64,000 bases of DNA from Isoetes taiwanensis. Lineage: Eukaryota; Streptophyta; Lycopodiopsida; Isoetales; Isoetaceae. Below the pieces are notes generated by a model, which worked only from the letters and a program-made list of their open reading frames with translations, searched no databases and was not told the origin of the DNA. Below, in pieces: positions 1 through 11,733 of the stretch. The DNA lies in contig JAJEKV010000020.1 in NCBI GenBank assembly GCA_021234155.1, positions 9,155,337 through 9,219,336 on the forward strand, given 5' to 3'. The position numbers were made by a program, and so were the translations under genes. Positions within the stretch are counted from its first letter, which is position 1. Each line of letters starts with the position of its first letter.

Positions 1-2722
1 CGTCGAAGATCAGGGATTCCTTGCTGGTCTCTTAGGTCCTAAGAGATGCAAAATGAAAGCAATGGGTAAGTTGTATTCAACATAACCAGACAATCAACAT
101 ACAACCTTTTCCTGAAAGGACATTGTTATATTCTTGATAATTGAACCCATCATCATAACCCATCTGCCTTATAATGGACAATTGGATTGTGTAAGAAAAT
201 ATCCAAAACAAGCAGTGACTAAAAGAATTTTGTTACAGGAATTGGATTAGAATTAGATAAATATCCAGATAATTTTAAAAATAAAGCTCATGCATCTAGA
301 AGCTGTTGTCATCATCATATTTGAAAGGCATATCGAGTTGTTATCCTTCTGAACTGGCCATTTACACATCTGGAACGCTTGGTCATGTAGAAGCAAACAT
401 GTTTGCAAAGAAACAATAAAGAATCTACAATCATAAACATTCAAGCTCTTTGATGCCAGTTCAAGAAGTGATATTGAAACATATATAAGCATAATACAGA
501 TAAAACCTATAATTGAGATAAACCATTATCCTCATTCTGCTCCTGCACCCTTGTCTAACTTTTGCCACGGAGATACACATATCCTTTTGTATGTACAGAA
601 GATCTGTTTCTTATTTCCTTTCAAAGCATGTAAATGAGACAGTGAGACAACAAACTTGCCTGTGGCCGTATATCAATAAGCATAACCCTTCCGATTTTCT
701 GGAGCATATCAGCTGTCTGTTGTGGTGAAAGGTCACCTGAATAACCACCATATTTCAAGTTCCAGAATGAAATACTGCACACAAACTGCAGTAATTATCA
801 CCATTTTCATTATATAACAATCGAGTATAATGCGCTAGAGTATGCAATAGACCGTTCACTTCAGACAGGATTCTTCTGAAAGCGGAATCAGATTTCCTGA
901 TGATGTTCTTTAAATAGCTAAATGGTCCATATTCATTTCATTTGTTTCAATAAAATGGAAAAAATGGCATGCATACCCTATATAGATTGTCCCTCCAAGT
1001 ACAATAACTGCTGGGATAATAGGGTCTTCAGGATCCAGACCAAAGTTTCTCTCAAGATCTATGACAACATCTTGCACCTGTGAAGAAAAGGAAGGATTTA
1101 AGTTAAGTATGCTAGGACCACAATAGAACGAACTTAGATCCCTCTACCAAATGATGCTAACGAGTTGTTTATGTTTGTTTGGCACAGGGAAATAATGCTC
1201 CATAAGTATCTGTCTCTATCTAATGACCTTTCCCAAGGGTAAATATCAAATATTTCATCTCCATTGGAAGGTTTCCTATTATGTTTCTATTGATTTTGGC
1301 AACGGAATAAACCTCTATGAGGTGGCAGCACATCAACTGTACATCCTTTGGCCTTGTGGTTGAATGCAAGTGGGAACTCCTTGGAAAACAAATCCAGCAT
1401 TTAACATGAAATTCCTTTCTGTAATCTGTTTCAAGTTTAAAAGTGACAAAGATGCCATCAGCTCACCGCATAAAGAGCTGCTTTCAGTGGTTCTAAGGTT
1501 GCTTTGGCAGCTTCCTCTGTAGTCGACAAGAAAGCTTGAGCTTCAGAAGGGAGAATGGCTTTGGTTGTCCCATAAGCTTCTGTGATCACATGCCCAGAAG
1601 CGTCTAACACAAATGTTGCAGCGCCTTCAATAATAACTATGGCACCTTTAAGGGTTTTACTTAGAGGTGTGCCAATGTCAAACGGGCCTGTATTATTTGC
1701 ACCACTTACTTTTGCACCCAGCTCATCAATGGCACCATTGAATGCACCTTTTATTGCCTTTAAAATTGAGTTGTTAATGTTGCTATAGGTGTTTCTCACT
1801 GCATCACCAGCACCACCAAAAGAACTAATTATACCATCTTGGATGTCTGTTACAAAGACTGTAATTTCCTTCTTTGTTTCTGTCAGGACTTTGCTGATAT
1901 CTTTTAAGGTGTCAGACTGGTCTGGAAATGTGTCTGATGGGGAGTCCAATAACACATCAGTTACATTCTGATTTTGGAGAGGTACATTGTCTATTTTCAG
2001 ATTTTCATCTGAAGAAGATTGCATTAGAAATTGCTCAACTGATGGCACGTCAATCATTGGCATAGTAGCATCATAAGCTCCTTCATCAAGAGGTGGGATT
2101 TCTTCACCTGAATACGTGGTGCTGAGTGTTGAATCAAGAACACTCTCATCTACGTGATCCATGCCTGACATAGGCAATACTTCGGATGTATTGTTACTAT
2201 TTGCTTCTGCCAAACATGTTATAGATGGATCTTTGGCAAGGCATGATGCAAAACCATTAAGCCCACGTCAAGTGCAGGCTTCTTCATGAGAATGTACAAT
2301 GCCAGATGCATAGGTATCCTCTCTTATGACGTTTGGAACCATTCCATGTGACGGTGAGTCAGATAGAAAGTCGCCTGCAGCTACTTGTGCACTAATTTTT
2401 ACTCTCCTACATGTCTGGAAGAAGCTTTGGTGCATATAGAGCTGTCAAAAGACAAAACAGAAATCATTCCCTAGTGTATAAGCAAAGTTTTGAATTCACA
2501 TGCAAGATATAAGGTTGGTTACAAAGTAACATCTGCAATGCTAAGTACTTTCCACAGCGTTAAACATTGTAGTTTGAGCCTTTTTTTAAGTAAACCAATT
2601 TTTAGAAAAAGCATAAACAGGAGAAGAAACACTACCTGGCCACTTAGCTTCTGGCATGGACCTTGGCAAGCAGTACAGGTACGAGCGAAGGCAATGCCTG
2701 AGTACCAAGATGTCCCAGCCAT
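1..2722 (-). CDS. Chloroplast rhodanese-like protein (CAS / At3g59780-like), five exons, 3' part beyond the window
   Basis: Exons read on the minus strand: 2636-2722, 1467-2441, 977-1077, 660-774 and 1-38, continuing off the left edge. All junctions keep frame. The ATG at 2720-2722 lies in a strong plant context (AACAATGGCT). The first exon and the start of the second look like a plastid transit peptide (FFQTCRRVKISAQ). A long acidic, Ser/Thr-rich region follows, then helical segments (ITEAYGTTKAILPSEAQ), a membrane segment around PAVIVLGGTIYIGISFW, and the start of a rhodanese domain (YGGYSGDLSPQQTADML, VMLIDIRP, LRDQQGIPDLRR). The order of stroma-targeted N-terminus, one membrane span and a C-terminal rhodanese fold is that of the thylakoid calcium-sensing receptor CAS and its paralogue At3g59780. 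The GYSGDLSP and GIPDLRR motifs favour the latter, from recall of the family. The active-site loop lies outside the window. An in-frame TGA sits at 2268-2270, so the copy may be inactive or carry a sequencing error. Confidence 0.85.
39..659 (-). other. GC-AG intron of the rhodanese-like gene
   Basis: On the minus strand exon 4 ends CACAG and is followed by GCAAGT, the consensus for the minor GC donor class. The acceptor is CTCTTAG before position 38. Splicing joins DIRPQ to DLRDQQGIPDLRR in frame, which matches the rhodanese domain, and no nearby GT donor gives that join. The other introns (2442-2635, 1078-1466, 775-976) are GT-AG. Confidence 0.75.
2268..2270 (-). other. In-frame TGA in exon 2 of the rhodanese-like gene
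   Basis: Exon 2 is open in one frame from its acceptor at 2441 to its donor at 1467 except for this single TGA, read as ACT TGA CGT. Coding-like sequence continues on both sides (SHEEACT before, RGLNGFASCLAKD after). A CGA to TGA change would restore an Arg codon, which is the transition expected from deamination of a methylated CpG. Other readings are a base-call error or an unrecognised small intron. A downstream restart would lose the transit peptide. Confidence 0.8.
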
Positions 2723-3299
2723 TGTTAACTGCTCTGAACTCGTTAACCTTTGCTTTGAATTATTACAGCTCCTTTCTGCGCCAAATTGACATCCATAGAA
2801 GTCTTGGCTTTGCAATCAACAATTTTTGTAGGTTGAATTGCTCAAATTATCTCAGCGATCGAATTGCTCGCGTTCCGGCTAAGAATGCCGATGGCTTCAA
2901 ATTCTCAAAGGTTTGGAAAGGACCAGGGCCATCCCAATACCTCTGGAAATGCAACCAATAGATCCTTCTCATCCCGGATTTCTGGGCCCGGTCCATAGTT
3001 TTTGTGGTAGTTCGATTTAGTTTTATTTGCATCATATCCACAAATTTTTTTAAAGACGTATGTTTTTCGATCAAATTACCAACATTATCGTTGATGGGCG
3101 CTCTAGTGAATTCCCAGCCATTAGATAGGGGAATATTCTGAGGGATATGCCCTCTAGTGCGATCCCATCCCTACACCTCATCGGGAGATGGGGTCAAACG
3201 CTGATGTGGCTCTATTCTTAAGGGGCAGTTGACATCCATTGCAAGGGATTTTGATGTCATTTGACTGCAAAATAGCAACTGCCTATTCGGAGGCATGCT
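2723..3299. promoter_or_regulatory. Presumed 5' UTR and promoter region of the rhodanese-like gene
   Basis: This is the sequence upstream of the minus-strand ATG. I see no clear TATA box. GTTAAC-like words occur close to the start at about 2723-2752. Near 3226-3272 there is an imperfect inverted repeat (GCAGTTGACATC against GATGTCATTTGACTGC). No coding potential was seen. Confidence 0.35.
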
Positions 3300-3530
3300 A
3301 AATTAGTAGGCAGCGAGGTTTATCCCAGAAGCTTCTCACCCAGATGGCGGGCAAGCCCAAACCGCTTTGCCGGCCAATGTCGAAGCTTCTTCAAAGACTC
3401 GCAAAGAGAATGGACAAACAAACCGGGGATTTGAACCCCCGCCAATCCATTTTCCCATCCTTTTTTAAGTTTGATGTCCGGGCATGCGATTAATGAGCCA
3501 CAATAACGCAGTGACACTCAAGCAAATAAT
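3300..3530 (-). repeat. tRNA-like repeat, possible SINE
   Basis: On the minus strand a pol III B-box-like word, GGTTCAAATCC, sits at about 3424-3436, inside CGGGGG...CCCCGG, which could fold like a T-arm. An A-box-like word (TGGCTCATTAAT) lies about 65 bases upstream. There is no acceptor stem or anticodon arm, so this is not a tRNA gene. A similar B-box occurs near 59529 and 60515. SINE origin is inference. Confidence 0.35.
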
Positions 3531-4410
3531 GAATTACCTAAGTTTCTTTTCGGTTTGCATACGAAACTTGAGGTTACCTAGCAATGAAGAGCAACAAGAA
3601 GACCCGGGCATCTAAATTCACCAAACAGATAGCGGTGAATAGAAAATGAATAAAAAGAAAGGGAGTTATGTAGCAGAACCTGTGGAGCACAGCCATACGA
3701 CTGCAGCAGCAGATACTAATGGGTTCCCGATAATTCCTTCTGCCTACTTCTAATAAACACTTTACTTCTCATCATTGATTTGGGAGGCAACGCCCAAAAA
3801 TATCTAATTCTTGAGAATTTGCGAGGATGGAATGTCGGGATAAGCAATTCATACCTGCGATCATTCCTCATTTCTCATTGGACCATGTATCATGCGGATG
3901 TCGTTTTTTCTTGTGCTAAATCATGCTACTTCTTCACCGCTATTGCTTAAAAACAAAGCTAGAACAATCGGTCTCATTAAGCTATCATCGGATATGAGCC
4001 TATCATACATGCAGAGACACTACCGGAAGCACTTTCCACCGCTTTTTTTTAGTCGCCCTCTTGTTGAACAATCAAGACAAAACTATCGCGAAGCGGCAAA
4101 GGCGACCCGCATCTGCCCCTAGCCACAACCCCTAACGCGCTCTGCCGCCTGGCCGCCCACGCCTTCAAGACACCCATAGCACGCCCATCACCATAGCGGC
4201 TTGTAAAGATGGGCCTTGCATCGGTACCATGGAGGCGCCACACCGGCCCGTCAGAAGCACTTCCCTTCAATCTGGGAACCTGGAGAAGATTCATTTATGC
4301 CCTAAAAATATACCCACTTTCATACAATACAAGCCAAAAACCATCTAAACCATATGTAACAAACATACGGTTTCATGAACTAGCCAACTATATCGCCCAT
4401 CCCAAGGACT
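3531..4410. other. Spacer without a recognised gene
   Basis: I see only short chance ORFs. The stretch 4085-4270 is GC-richer than its surroundings but has no recognisable protein in any frame. Confidence 0.5.
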
Positions 4411-4552
4411 GGAAACCTCCCCATTTTCTTCTATGGAAACCTCCCCAATTTTCCATTAAAGCCTTGGGAGGTTTCCACATGGGCTAACTTAGGAGGTTTC
4501 CATAAAGTTTTATAAAAAAAATCTTCTTGATCTATGAGATAGCATTAAGTTG

Positions 4553-5436
4553 TAAACCACCAGGGAGCCAAAATTCCTGGATTTTGCCTTGATTGTTTAA
4601 AACAGGTAATTTTGGGGTTGTAGGTTTACGGCGGGCCCGACCATGTTCTCGCCACAAGTAGATTAAAATTTTGTGTCAAAATTGAATGCCTCAATTAAAC
4701 AACAGATTAAACCTTGATGGCCTTTGGGACTCCAAACGAAAGAGCTTGTCACACAAAGAAGCTTCTCGCTAGTAACGCCAGATTGCCAGCCATAACACAG
4801 CTATCCCTCTCCGTCATAACCTTCTTCCTCCACAAGAAGCACCAGTATATCTTTTGGGTCTTCAGTTTCCTGCATCTTGTTTCTGGCTATGGCTGAAGGA
4901 GGTAAACCCAGAAAAAATTTAGACCATGACGATCCATGACCTAAATGAACAACTCGCAACCCATCACGCAACCTTGCAACAGAGGTTGAAACTCGACCAA
5001 TGAAGCCAGAAACTCGACCAATGATGCCAGAAAGTCGACCAATGAAGCAAGACAATTGAGGATGAAGGTAATACTTCATGATCTCCTACAAGAAAGATAG
5101 ATATTGGTTAGTAACAAGCAAATAGGAAAGCAATAACATAAAGGAGGCGGTTCCCTAGCCGAAAACTTGCCTGCAACAAACAAAACAAGACTTGATCTTC
5201 AAAGAAAAGCTCGGCAGCGGAGAAAAAAATCGATCTAAAGCAAGCTCCAAAAAGTCGTCAAATCGTCAACCATCGTCAAGCGCCTCGACGGAATGACGGA
5301 GCACCATCGCCAAAGCTCTGGAGCTCCGCCATAGCCGAGAAAGAAAGAAGGTAAAAAAAAAAAAAAAGGGTCCCGGAAAAAAAAAAAAATTAGCATTCCG
5401 CCAGGTGGCCGGAATTTTGGCTCCCTGGTGGGTTTA
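4553..5436. mobile_element. Nested element with about 30-bp terminal inverted repeats
   Basis: TAAACCACCAGGGAGCCAAA at 4553 is matched in reverse at 5401-5436, where the complement reads TAAACCCACCAGGGAGCC and continues AAAATTCC. The pair is nearly perfect over about 28 bases and 884 bp apart. The interior has two A-rich runs (5350-5390) and a 21-bp tandem repeat, and no transposase. It looks like a non-autonomous DNA element. No target duplication could be fixed. Confidence 0.55.
4988..5050. repeat. 21-bp tandem repeat, three copies
   Basis: Three units of GAAACTCGACCAATGAAGCC plus one base, with two to three substitutions in all. It lies inside the 884-bp inverted-repeat element. Confidence 0.85.
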
Positions 5437-6396
5437 CGCGAGGGTGCCGCCTCGGTTCGGGGTTTCGCGGAAACCGGCAGCGCGCTGCCGCTGAAGCGCT
5501 ACTGAGCGGTTCCTAGCACATAAATAGCCCAAAATTAATGTGGACAGTCAGGTTTATTCTCTTTTTTCATAGAACTTTTCTATTTTCATTCCACATTGCC
5601 TTTTTCAGCCCACAGCAGCGCCATAATTGATTCAAGCAGAGGAGCGCCTCAAGAAACAGTGGCGACTTGTGCCGGATTACCCCTATGGGGAGGTTTCATT
5701 GCGATTCAGCTTTTTTTCAGGCAATCCAACTCTTTTTTCCTGGTGATTTGCCGGAATAATGCTGTGGAAGGCTTCTTAGCAATCCATCTAGACTCCAGAC
5801 TCTTTTCAACGATTTTTTGAGCGGTTTTGGAGCACAACTATAAGCAAAAGCTCAGCTTGTTCATCTGCATAGATGGAACTCACAACGAACAGATGAATCG
5901 TGGATGAAAAAATAACTCATAAGGACGATTCATTTGAAGAAATAGCTCTCTATGAGGATAAACTTGTGAGCTTTTATATGTGAGCTTTTATAGACATTTT
6001 ATAGAAACCTCCCCTAGTTTTTTTGGAAAGTTGGGGAGGTTTCCATAAAATATTTATAAAAAAAATAGTAATTAATTTTTGTAACCACCGAGGGATGGCG
6101 CCTCCTCATTAAGACGCACGAGGATCGAGATGCACGGTAGGGCAAATCTTGGTCTTTGCACGGGCTTCTTTTTTATTTTTATGGAAACCTCCCCATCTTT
6201 CCGTGGAAACCTCCTTTGTTTTCTTAATTGAAAACCTCCCTAGATCATTCCCCGAAAAGTGGGGAGGTTTCCTTGTAAATCTCCAGGTTGTACAAGAAAA
6301 GTTGGGGAGGTTTCCATGGAAAGTGGGGAGGTTTAAAATGGGGTAGGTTTCCAGGGAAAGTTGGGGAGGTTTCCATGGAAAGTTGGGGAGGTTTCC

Positions 6397-7367
6397 ATTG
6401 GAGTCCAACCCAAATCGGGCATAGATAAAACTATCATATATTTTTGGTTTATCCTTGACGCGTTATGTTTTTGGTGCCGTGTTTTTGTCTGAAAGGTGAT
6501 TGTTTGTAATTGTGGTGTAGATGTGTCCTTGAGGAGTATTCACCATTTTTGTGACGAGCCTGCGGAGTTGACCCTTCTAGCAACTCGGGATCTTGTCTAA
6601 ACTTAAGCCAGATCTAAATTGGTGTAAAAATTTTACAAAAGTTACAGTATTGGCGAAGAATTTAACTTCCATTTTGCAATTGATAATGATCCATTCTTAT
6701 CCATCAAACACAACAAAATCCAAAAGATTTAGTATCCATACTATTCTTAATATATACTACAACAACTGATCAAATCAGACATGAGCTTTTAGCTCTTGAA
6801 CTCAATCCCGATCCCCGGCTACATTGCCACCATCAACTTGACCATTGCCTTGCAGATTCACTACACATGCATTCAATGGGGTTAGTCCTCGTGACTAAGT
6901 GGGGATCCCTAGCTGTCACTACATGAATAGAAATACTCTGGAAGTCTTGGATATAAGAACATAAGCACAAGCAGGGACGCAAAATCCTATGTGAGTACAG
7001 TGCTAGACAATGACAACATAATCCAAGGAAATACCAAATATGAGCATCAGAAGCAGAGAAACATAGTCAAAATACCAAAACATCATAGCATAGCTCCGGG
7101 ACAATGGGAAGCTCAGCCAGCCTACATGCAGGCCCTATTACCAGAAACATGCCTAACCAACTCACATTCTGAGCCCTGCAGCGAAATTAGTGGGGTGAAC
7201 CTCGTATGCGCATACCCTTCCCAGTCCACGTGTGGCACTAGAGGACCTCTTATCATGAAGTCATAGAGTTGACGTTCATCCACACTAGGAAGCTACGCCT
7301 GTGAGGAAGCCATGCCCAGTGTCACAAAGCATAAATGACATGAGAATGCCGGAGCAACCTAGGCTAC
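6397..7367. other. Spacer before the first LTR, no recognised gene
   Basis: One 91-codon open frame (6991-7266, plus) has no recognisable domain and no gene-like context. It is probably chance or old transposon sequence. Confidence 0.45.
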
Positions 7368-7582
7368 TGTGACGTTCCAGCACAGTATACGGTCCTAAGA
7401 CGTATACTGTACTACCTCGTCACGTGTACACGCCATTCCGACTGACGTGTATGCCAACGTGTAGCCGAGCAAGTAGCACCCTAGGGGGCAACTTGCAAGG
7501 TGTGTGCATTTAATTATGGGCACATTTGCTCATGTGCACACTTATCCATGTGTGTGTCAATGTGTACACATTTATCCATGTG

Positions 7583-10375
7583 TACATATTTGATCCCTTT
7601 CATTCACTGTGCATGGATGTCTTAAAATATCAAGCAATCGGGGAAGTGCTAATCCTAGGCGACTTCAATGCCCGTACAGCTTGTAAGCAGGCATGCACAT
7701 ATGAAGATTTAGCTAATGTGCAAATGGATGAAGTAGAGGATTTATCATTCAACAGACATTCAGAGGACATCATATCAAATCACAGGGGTGAATTGCTGCT
7801 GGAATTTTGTACAGTGTGTAATTTAAAGATTATAAATGGTTTGAATTGCTTTCCACGGTCTGGCAAGTATACTTGTATGAATCATGCAGGCTCCAGCACT
7901 GTTGATTATCTCTTGGCAATGAACTTGAATTTGGTCCGAGAATGCACCATAGGTGAGAAGTTGCCAGAATCAGACCATTTACCGTTACACATAGTACTCA
8001 AGACGAAACTTGAAATGGATTTACAGCAGCCTCCTTTTCAGCCTAGGCTAAGAGTGGATTACAAGCATGCTAAAACATACAAATGTGCAATTGAAATGGT
8101 GCTTGATGGGGTCCGTTGGTCGGGTATTTTGGAAGAAGATGCTGCAACATTTACACGCCTACTGTTAGAAGCGGCAGACAAGACATTTGGCCACACAAGG
8201 AAATGCATCAAAGGCAGACCTTGCAATGCATGGTGGGACAAAGAGTGTAGTGAAGCACGGTCCAAGCTGCCAAGACATTGTATCCAGAAACCAGCTTGGT
8301 ATAAAAGATTTCTAAGATCCAAAAAGCGGACCTATCTAAAAGCAGAGACGATACAACTTAGCAACCAGCAAAAAGTCTCCAAAAGTTTCGAACATGTTGC
8401 GAAAGCAAAAATCGACCAGCCAAATTTGGACTCAAAGCCTTTGGCTAAATTTGTAAGAGATATTTATGAAAGGGAAAATGCTGAGGGCATGCCAATTTTA
8501 GCGTGTGATGGAGATTTGTTTTCTGAAGAGGAAGTTCAGGAGGCCATATCGGAGATGGGTAATGGTAAAGCACATGACATTGATGGCATATGCGTGGAGC
8601 TGCTCAAATGGGGAGGTTCAAAGACATTGTCTGCTCTTACACAAATGATTAACTCTAGTGTACAACCGCTACCTACAATTTAATGGAAGATAAATAGGGT
8701 CCATCCTATTCATAAGGCAGGGGACAGAAAAGAAGTCAGCAATTATAGAACTATTTTGATTGGTAATACTTTTGCCAAGATTTTGGGCAGCCTCTTAGAA
8801 AGGAAATTAAGTGTCTGGGCTGAATTAAATGACAAAAGGTCACGTTTTCAAGCAGGATTCAGGAAGTATCATAACACTTTGGATCATATGCTCACGCTCC
8901 GGGTGCTCATAGAAAAGGCAAAGGCTCCAAATAGCGCCTTATACATTGCATTCATTGATTTCTCTAAGGCATTTGACATGGTACCGAGAAAAGACTTATG
9001 GGAAAGAATGGTTCAGATCGGGGTCCCGTGTGAGATCAGAAATGCAGTTTCCCAGCTATACTCTGAGGTTCTCATAAAACTTTTTGGGGACTTGCCGGAA
9101 CTAATTAAGAGCACCATTGGTGTACGCCAGGGGTGCCCCCTTTCTCCAACCTTGTTTGGACTCTTTGTTGATGAGCTGGATGAATGGCTTCAGGCACACT
9201 CGTTAACAGGTACAAAACTCGGAACCTATTTGATTCAGTTACTCCTCTATGCAGATGATGTTGTGTTGATCGCCAATAAGAAGTATGTTCTTCAGTGTCA
9301 TTTGGATCATCTAGCGACCTTTTGTACTGCAAAGCGTATGGCAGTTAACATTGCCAAGTCAAAAATCATGGTCTTTGGGACCCGGGATAGACCAACGTTT
9401 ACATATCAGGGACATAATTTGGAGACAATTGAACACTATAAATATCTTGGGATAGACTTCTCGTCCAAATATAATTGGAAGGAGTGTATAAACAGGCGGG
9501 TTACAGGAGGCAAGATGGCCTTGTACAGCATGATGAGGAAGTGCGGTAAAGCGGCTTTATACGATTGGGGGCTCAAGAGGATCTTGTTTAAAACTCTAGT
9601 GCAGACAATAGTACTATATGGGGCCCCCATATGGGGACCAGGTATCTCAGCTAAACTATGGATGCAAATTGAGCACGTTCAGAAGACATTTCTGAGAGAG
9701 GAGCTTGGCATAAAAAGGCAAACCCCCTATGCCATCATGTTTGCTGAGGCAGGGATGTTCCCGCTGGAGGTGGAAGCACTCTTCCAGGCGGTTAATTTTG
9801 TGAATAGGCTGGGGGAACAATCCGAAGACCGGGTATCAAATGTGGCGATGATGGCCTCAGGCAATCAAGGATGGCTGCGGGATCTGAAAGAATGGGCAGA
9901 TAAATGGGGGATAACAGATGCAAACTGGCCTGACAATAAGAAGGATGCACGTTCTTTGGTAGAGCAACTAGCCACTGAGCGTATGTGGGCAGAGCCTGGT
10001 AGTAGAATGGAGCACTATAAGAGGCATGTTAATCAGATGATGGTATATCAAAGCCCAGAGTATCTAAACGCTAATATCCCCTGTGCACTCAAACAGATCA
10101 TAGCCCGCTATAGAACCAGTTCTCACAGATTGGAGATCGAGACAGGTCGTTGGTCCAAGACCCCTATTGAGGATCGGTTGTGCAGGTTATGTGACATAAA
10201 AAGTATAGAGGATGAGCTCCACGTATTCACATCTTGCTTGGCATATGAAGACATCAGAAAGAAGTTTGACATTCATGCAGTAGATTTTTCTTCTTTGTTT
10301 GCTTTATCTCCTTTAGAATTAGGATCATATTTCAAAACAGTGGATGCACATCGCTCATTTTTGCTGAAACTATGA
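7583..10375 (+). pseudogene. LINE endonuclease/reverse transcriptase polyprotein, N-truncated with one internal stop
   Basis: One reading frame runs from the truncated 5' end to the TGA at 10373, broken only by TAA at 8681-8683 (ATT TAA TGG). The N-terminal part is the end of an APE-type endonuclease: GDFNAR (about 7658), SGKYTC...STVDYLL, and SDHLPLHIVL (about 7972). The reverse transcriptase follows with FIDFSKAFDMVP (8951), GVRQGCPLSPTLF (9118) and the catalytic YADD (9248). A Cys/His segment near the C-terminus (CRLCD...DELHVFTSC, about 10180) resembles the zinc-knuckle region of LINEs. The catalytic residues are intact, so the copy decayed by truncation and one nonsense change. The family is APE-type LINE; I cannot place the clade securely. 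Confidence 0.9.
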
Positions 10376-10457
10376 TGATATTTGTACTCAGGCTCCATGG
10401 CCTCTTCATAGGCCCTAAGAGAGCTACTTAATAAATTAAATTAAATTAAAATTAAAT
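7583..10457 (+). mobile_element. 5'-truncated non-LTR retrotransposon (LINE) inside LTR1
   Basis: The element is flanked by a perfect 13-bp target duplication, ATTTATCCATGTG, at 7570-7582 and 10458-10470. It ends in an AT-rich tail of repeated TTAAA/TAAAT words (10427-10457). The 5' end starts inside the endonuclease domain, as expected when reverse transcription stops early. Removing it restores a continuous LTR matching LTR2. Confidence 0.9.
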
Positions 10458-10972
10458 ATTTATCCATGTGGATATCCTAGGCCACTTATTTAATATAAGT
10501 GGGGCCACATCCAATTATCCCACATGCCTAAAGGGGATAATGGGAACCCTAGCTCTAACCCTTAGTCTATATAGGCTTAGGAAACCCTAACTTTCCATTT
10601 TCATCCAAAGGCTTCTAGGGCTCTGTTTTGCTTGCTTCAAGAGCCCATCTCTTCTTCCCCAAAGTCCGCTCTCAGACTAGGCCATCGGGCTTTCCCTTCT
10701 AGCTTCATCTTCAAGCAGTTCTGCAGCATGGTCGAGTTCAGAGCAGGAGGAGCAAGCCAAGGATCAGGTATTTTGCCAAATCAATAGCCTAAACCGCGTC
10801 CCAGACATAGAATAAGTAGGTTTAACCTATTGATTTGCCTATAGCAGCCATCTAGATCTCTAGATATCGAGCCATAACTAAAGAACCTAACTCGTGATTT
10901 AGATTAGATCTTGTTTTTTAGTTCTTCTGTGATATGTATATGATGATGTATCTCTGTGAACTCATTGTATTG

Positions 10973-11733
10973 CACTACTAGAGGATGGGCTGTTTGCGAC
11001 GTCAGTTTGCGACGTATATGAAACGTCCACGTCGCAAAAATCGCGTACGTTCCCATGTCGTCGCACAAAATTTAAACGATGTCGCAGATAGAACGCCCCA
11101 CGTCGCGGTCGGAACGCCCGGGTCGACGTCGCCGCGAATGGCAAAAATCGAGTACGTTCCTAAGACGTTGCACAAAATTCAAACGACGCCGCGGTAGAAC
11201 GTCGACGCCACGGTTTGAATCCAGCCGGGCGTCGCAATTGCCTTTCATTACGTACACGCCGCACTAGCGACGTATCACGTTGCAAGTGCAACGTCATTAC
11301 AACGTGAAACGTCGCAACTGCAACGTCTCATTGCGACTTTAAGAATAAACACAAAATAAATACAAATATAAGTTATTGAGGTGTTGGTTAGGCCTCAGGT
11401 TTGTTAGCTAAAGGTTAGGGGTTCAAGTCCACGAAAAAACATTTTGGACGCACATATATGTACATCTTAGCAACATATGAGCGACGTCTGTAAGACGTCA
11501 TAAGGACATATTTTGTACGTATTTGGGACGTCCATGACGTCGCTAATACATTGTATCTCGGCGACGCGATCGCCGCGACATGCGACGCGGATCGCCGCTG
11601 GGCGACGAATCCACGGCGGCGCCATTTGGCGAGCAAAAACGTTATTAAAGCGTGTGCATGCGACGTTTGATGTCCTAGTTGCGTTGCAAAGACGTCACAA
11701 ATGACGTCGCAAACTGCCTATTTTGTAGTAGTG
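10973..11733. mobile_element. Non-autonomous CACTA (En/Spm-type) element inserted in LTR1
   Basis: The ends are CACTACTAGAGGATGGGC and, at the right, the inverse of CACTACTACAAAATAGGC. Both continue into TTTGCGACGTCA, giving TIRs of about 32 bp with a few mismatches. A 3-bp target duplication TTG flanks it (10970-10972 and 11734-11736). LTR2 carries the empty site GTATTGGGAAGG at the matching place. CACTA ends and 3-bp duplications are the signature of the superfamily. The 761-bp body holds no transposase. It is packed with ACGTC/GACGT words, as in subterminal repeats that bind the transposase, and has an internal direct repeat near 11036-11098 and 11143-11205. Confidence 0.92.
11415..11432 (+). 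other. B-box-like word inside the CACTA element
   Basis: GGGGTTCAAGTCC resembles the pol III B box. There is no tRNA fold around it. It may be a trace of a tRNA-derived insertion, or chance. Confidence 0.2.

Larger units (their letters stand above)
4411..6396. repeat. Three clusters of a GGAAACCTCCCC motif in inverted orientation
   Basis: About fifteen copies of GGAAACCTCCCC or near variants occur in three clusters: 4411-4503 (two forward, two reverse), 6003-6048 (one forward, one reverse) and 6181-6396 (three forward, six reverse). Each cluster begins with forward copies and ends with reverse copies, so each can fold back. The outermost copies make an inverted pair about 2 kb apart. After 4503 and after 6043 the same tail (CATAAA...TATAAAAAAAAT) follows. 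I found no convincing target duplication. It may be a foldback transposon or a cluster of small ones. Confidence 0.6.

Noticed and set aside
1582-1971. Plus-strand open frames opposite the rhodanese exon
   Set aside because: They are mirror frames of the conserved minus-strand exon and show no domain.
3424-3436. Possible tRNA gene
   Set aside because: Only a T-arm-like word is present. There is no acceptor stem, D-arm or anticodon arm.
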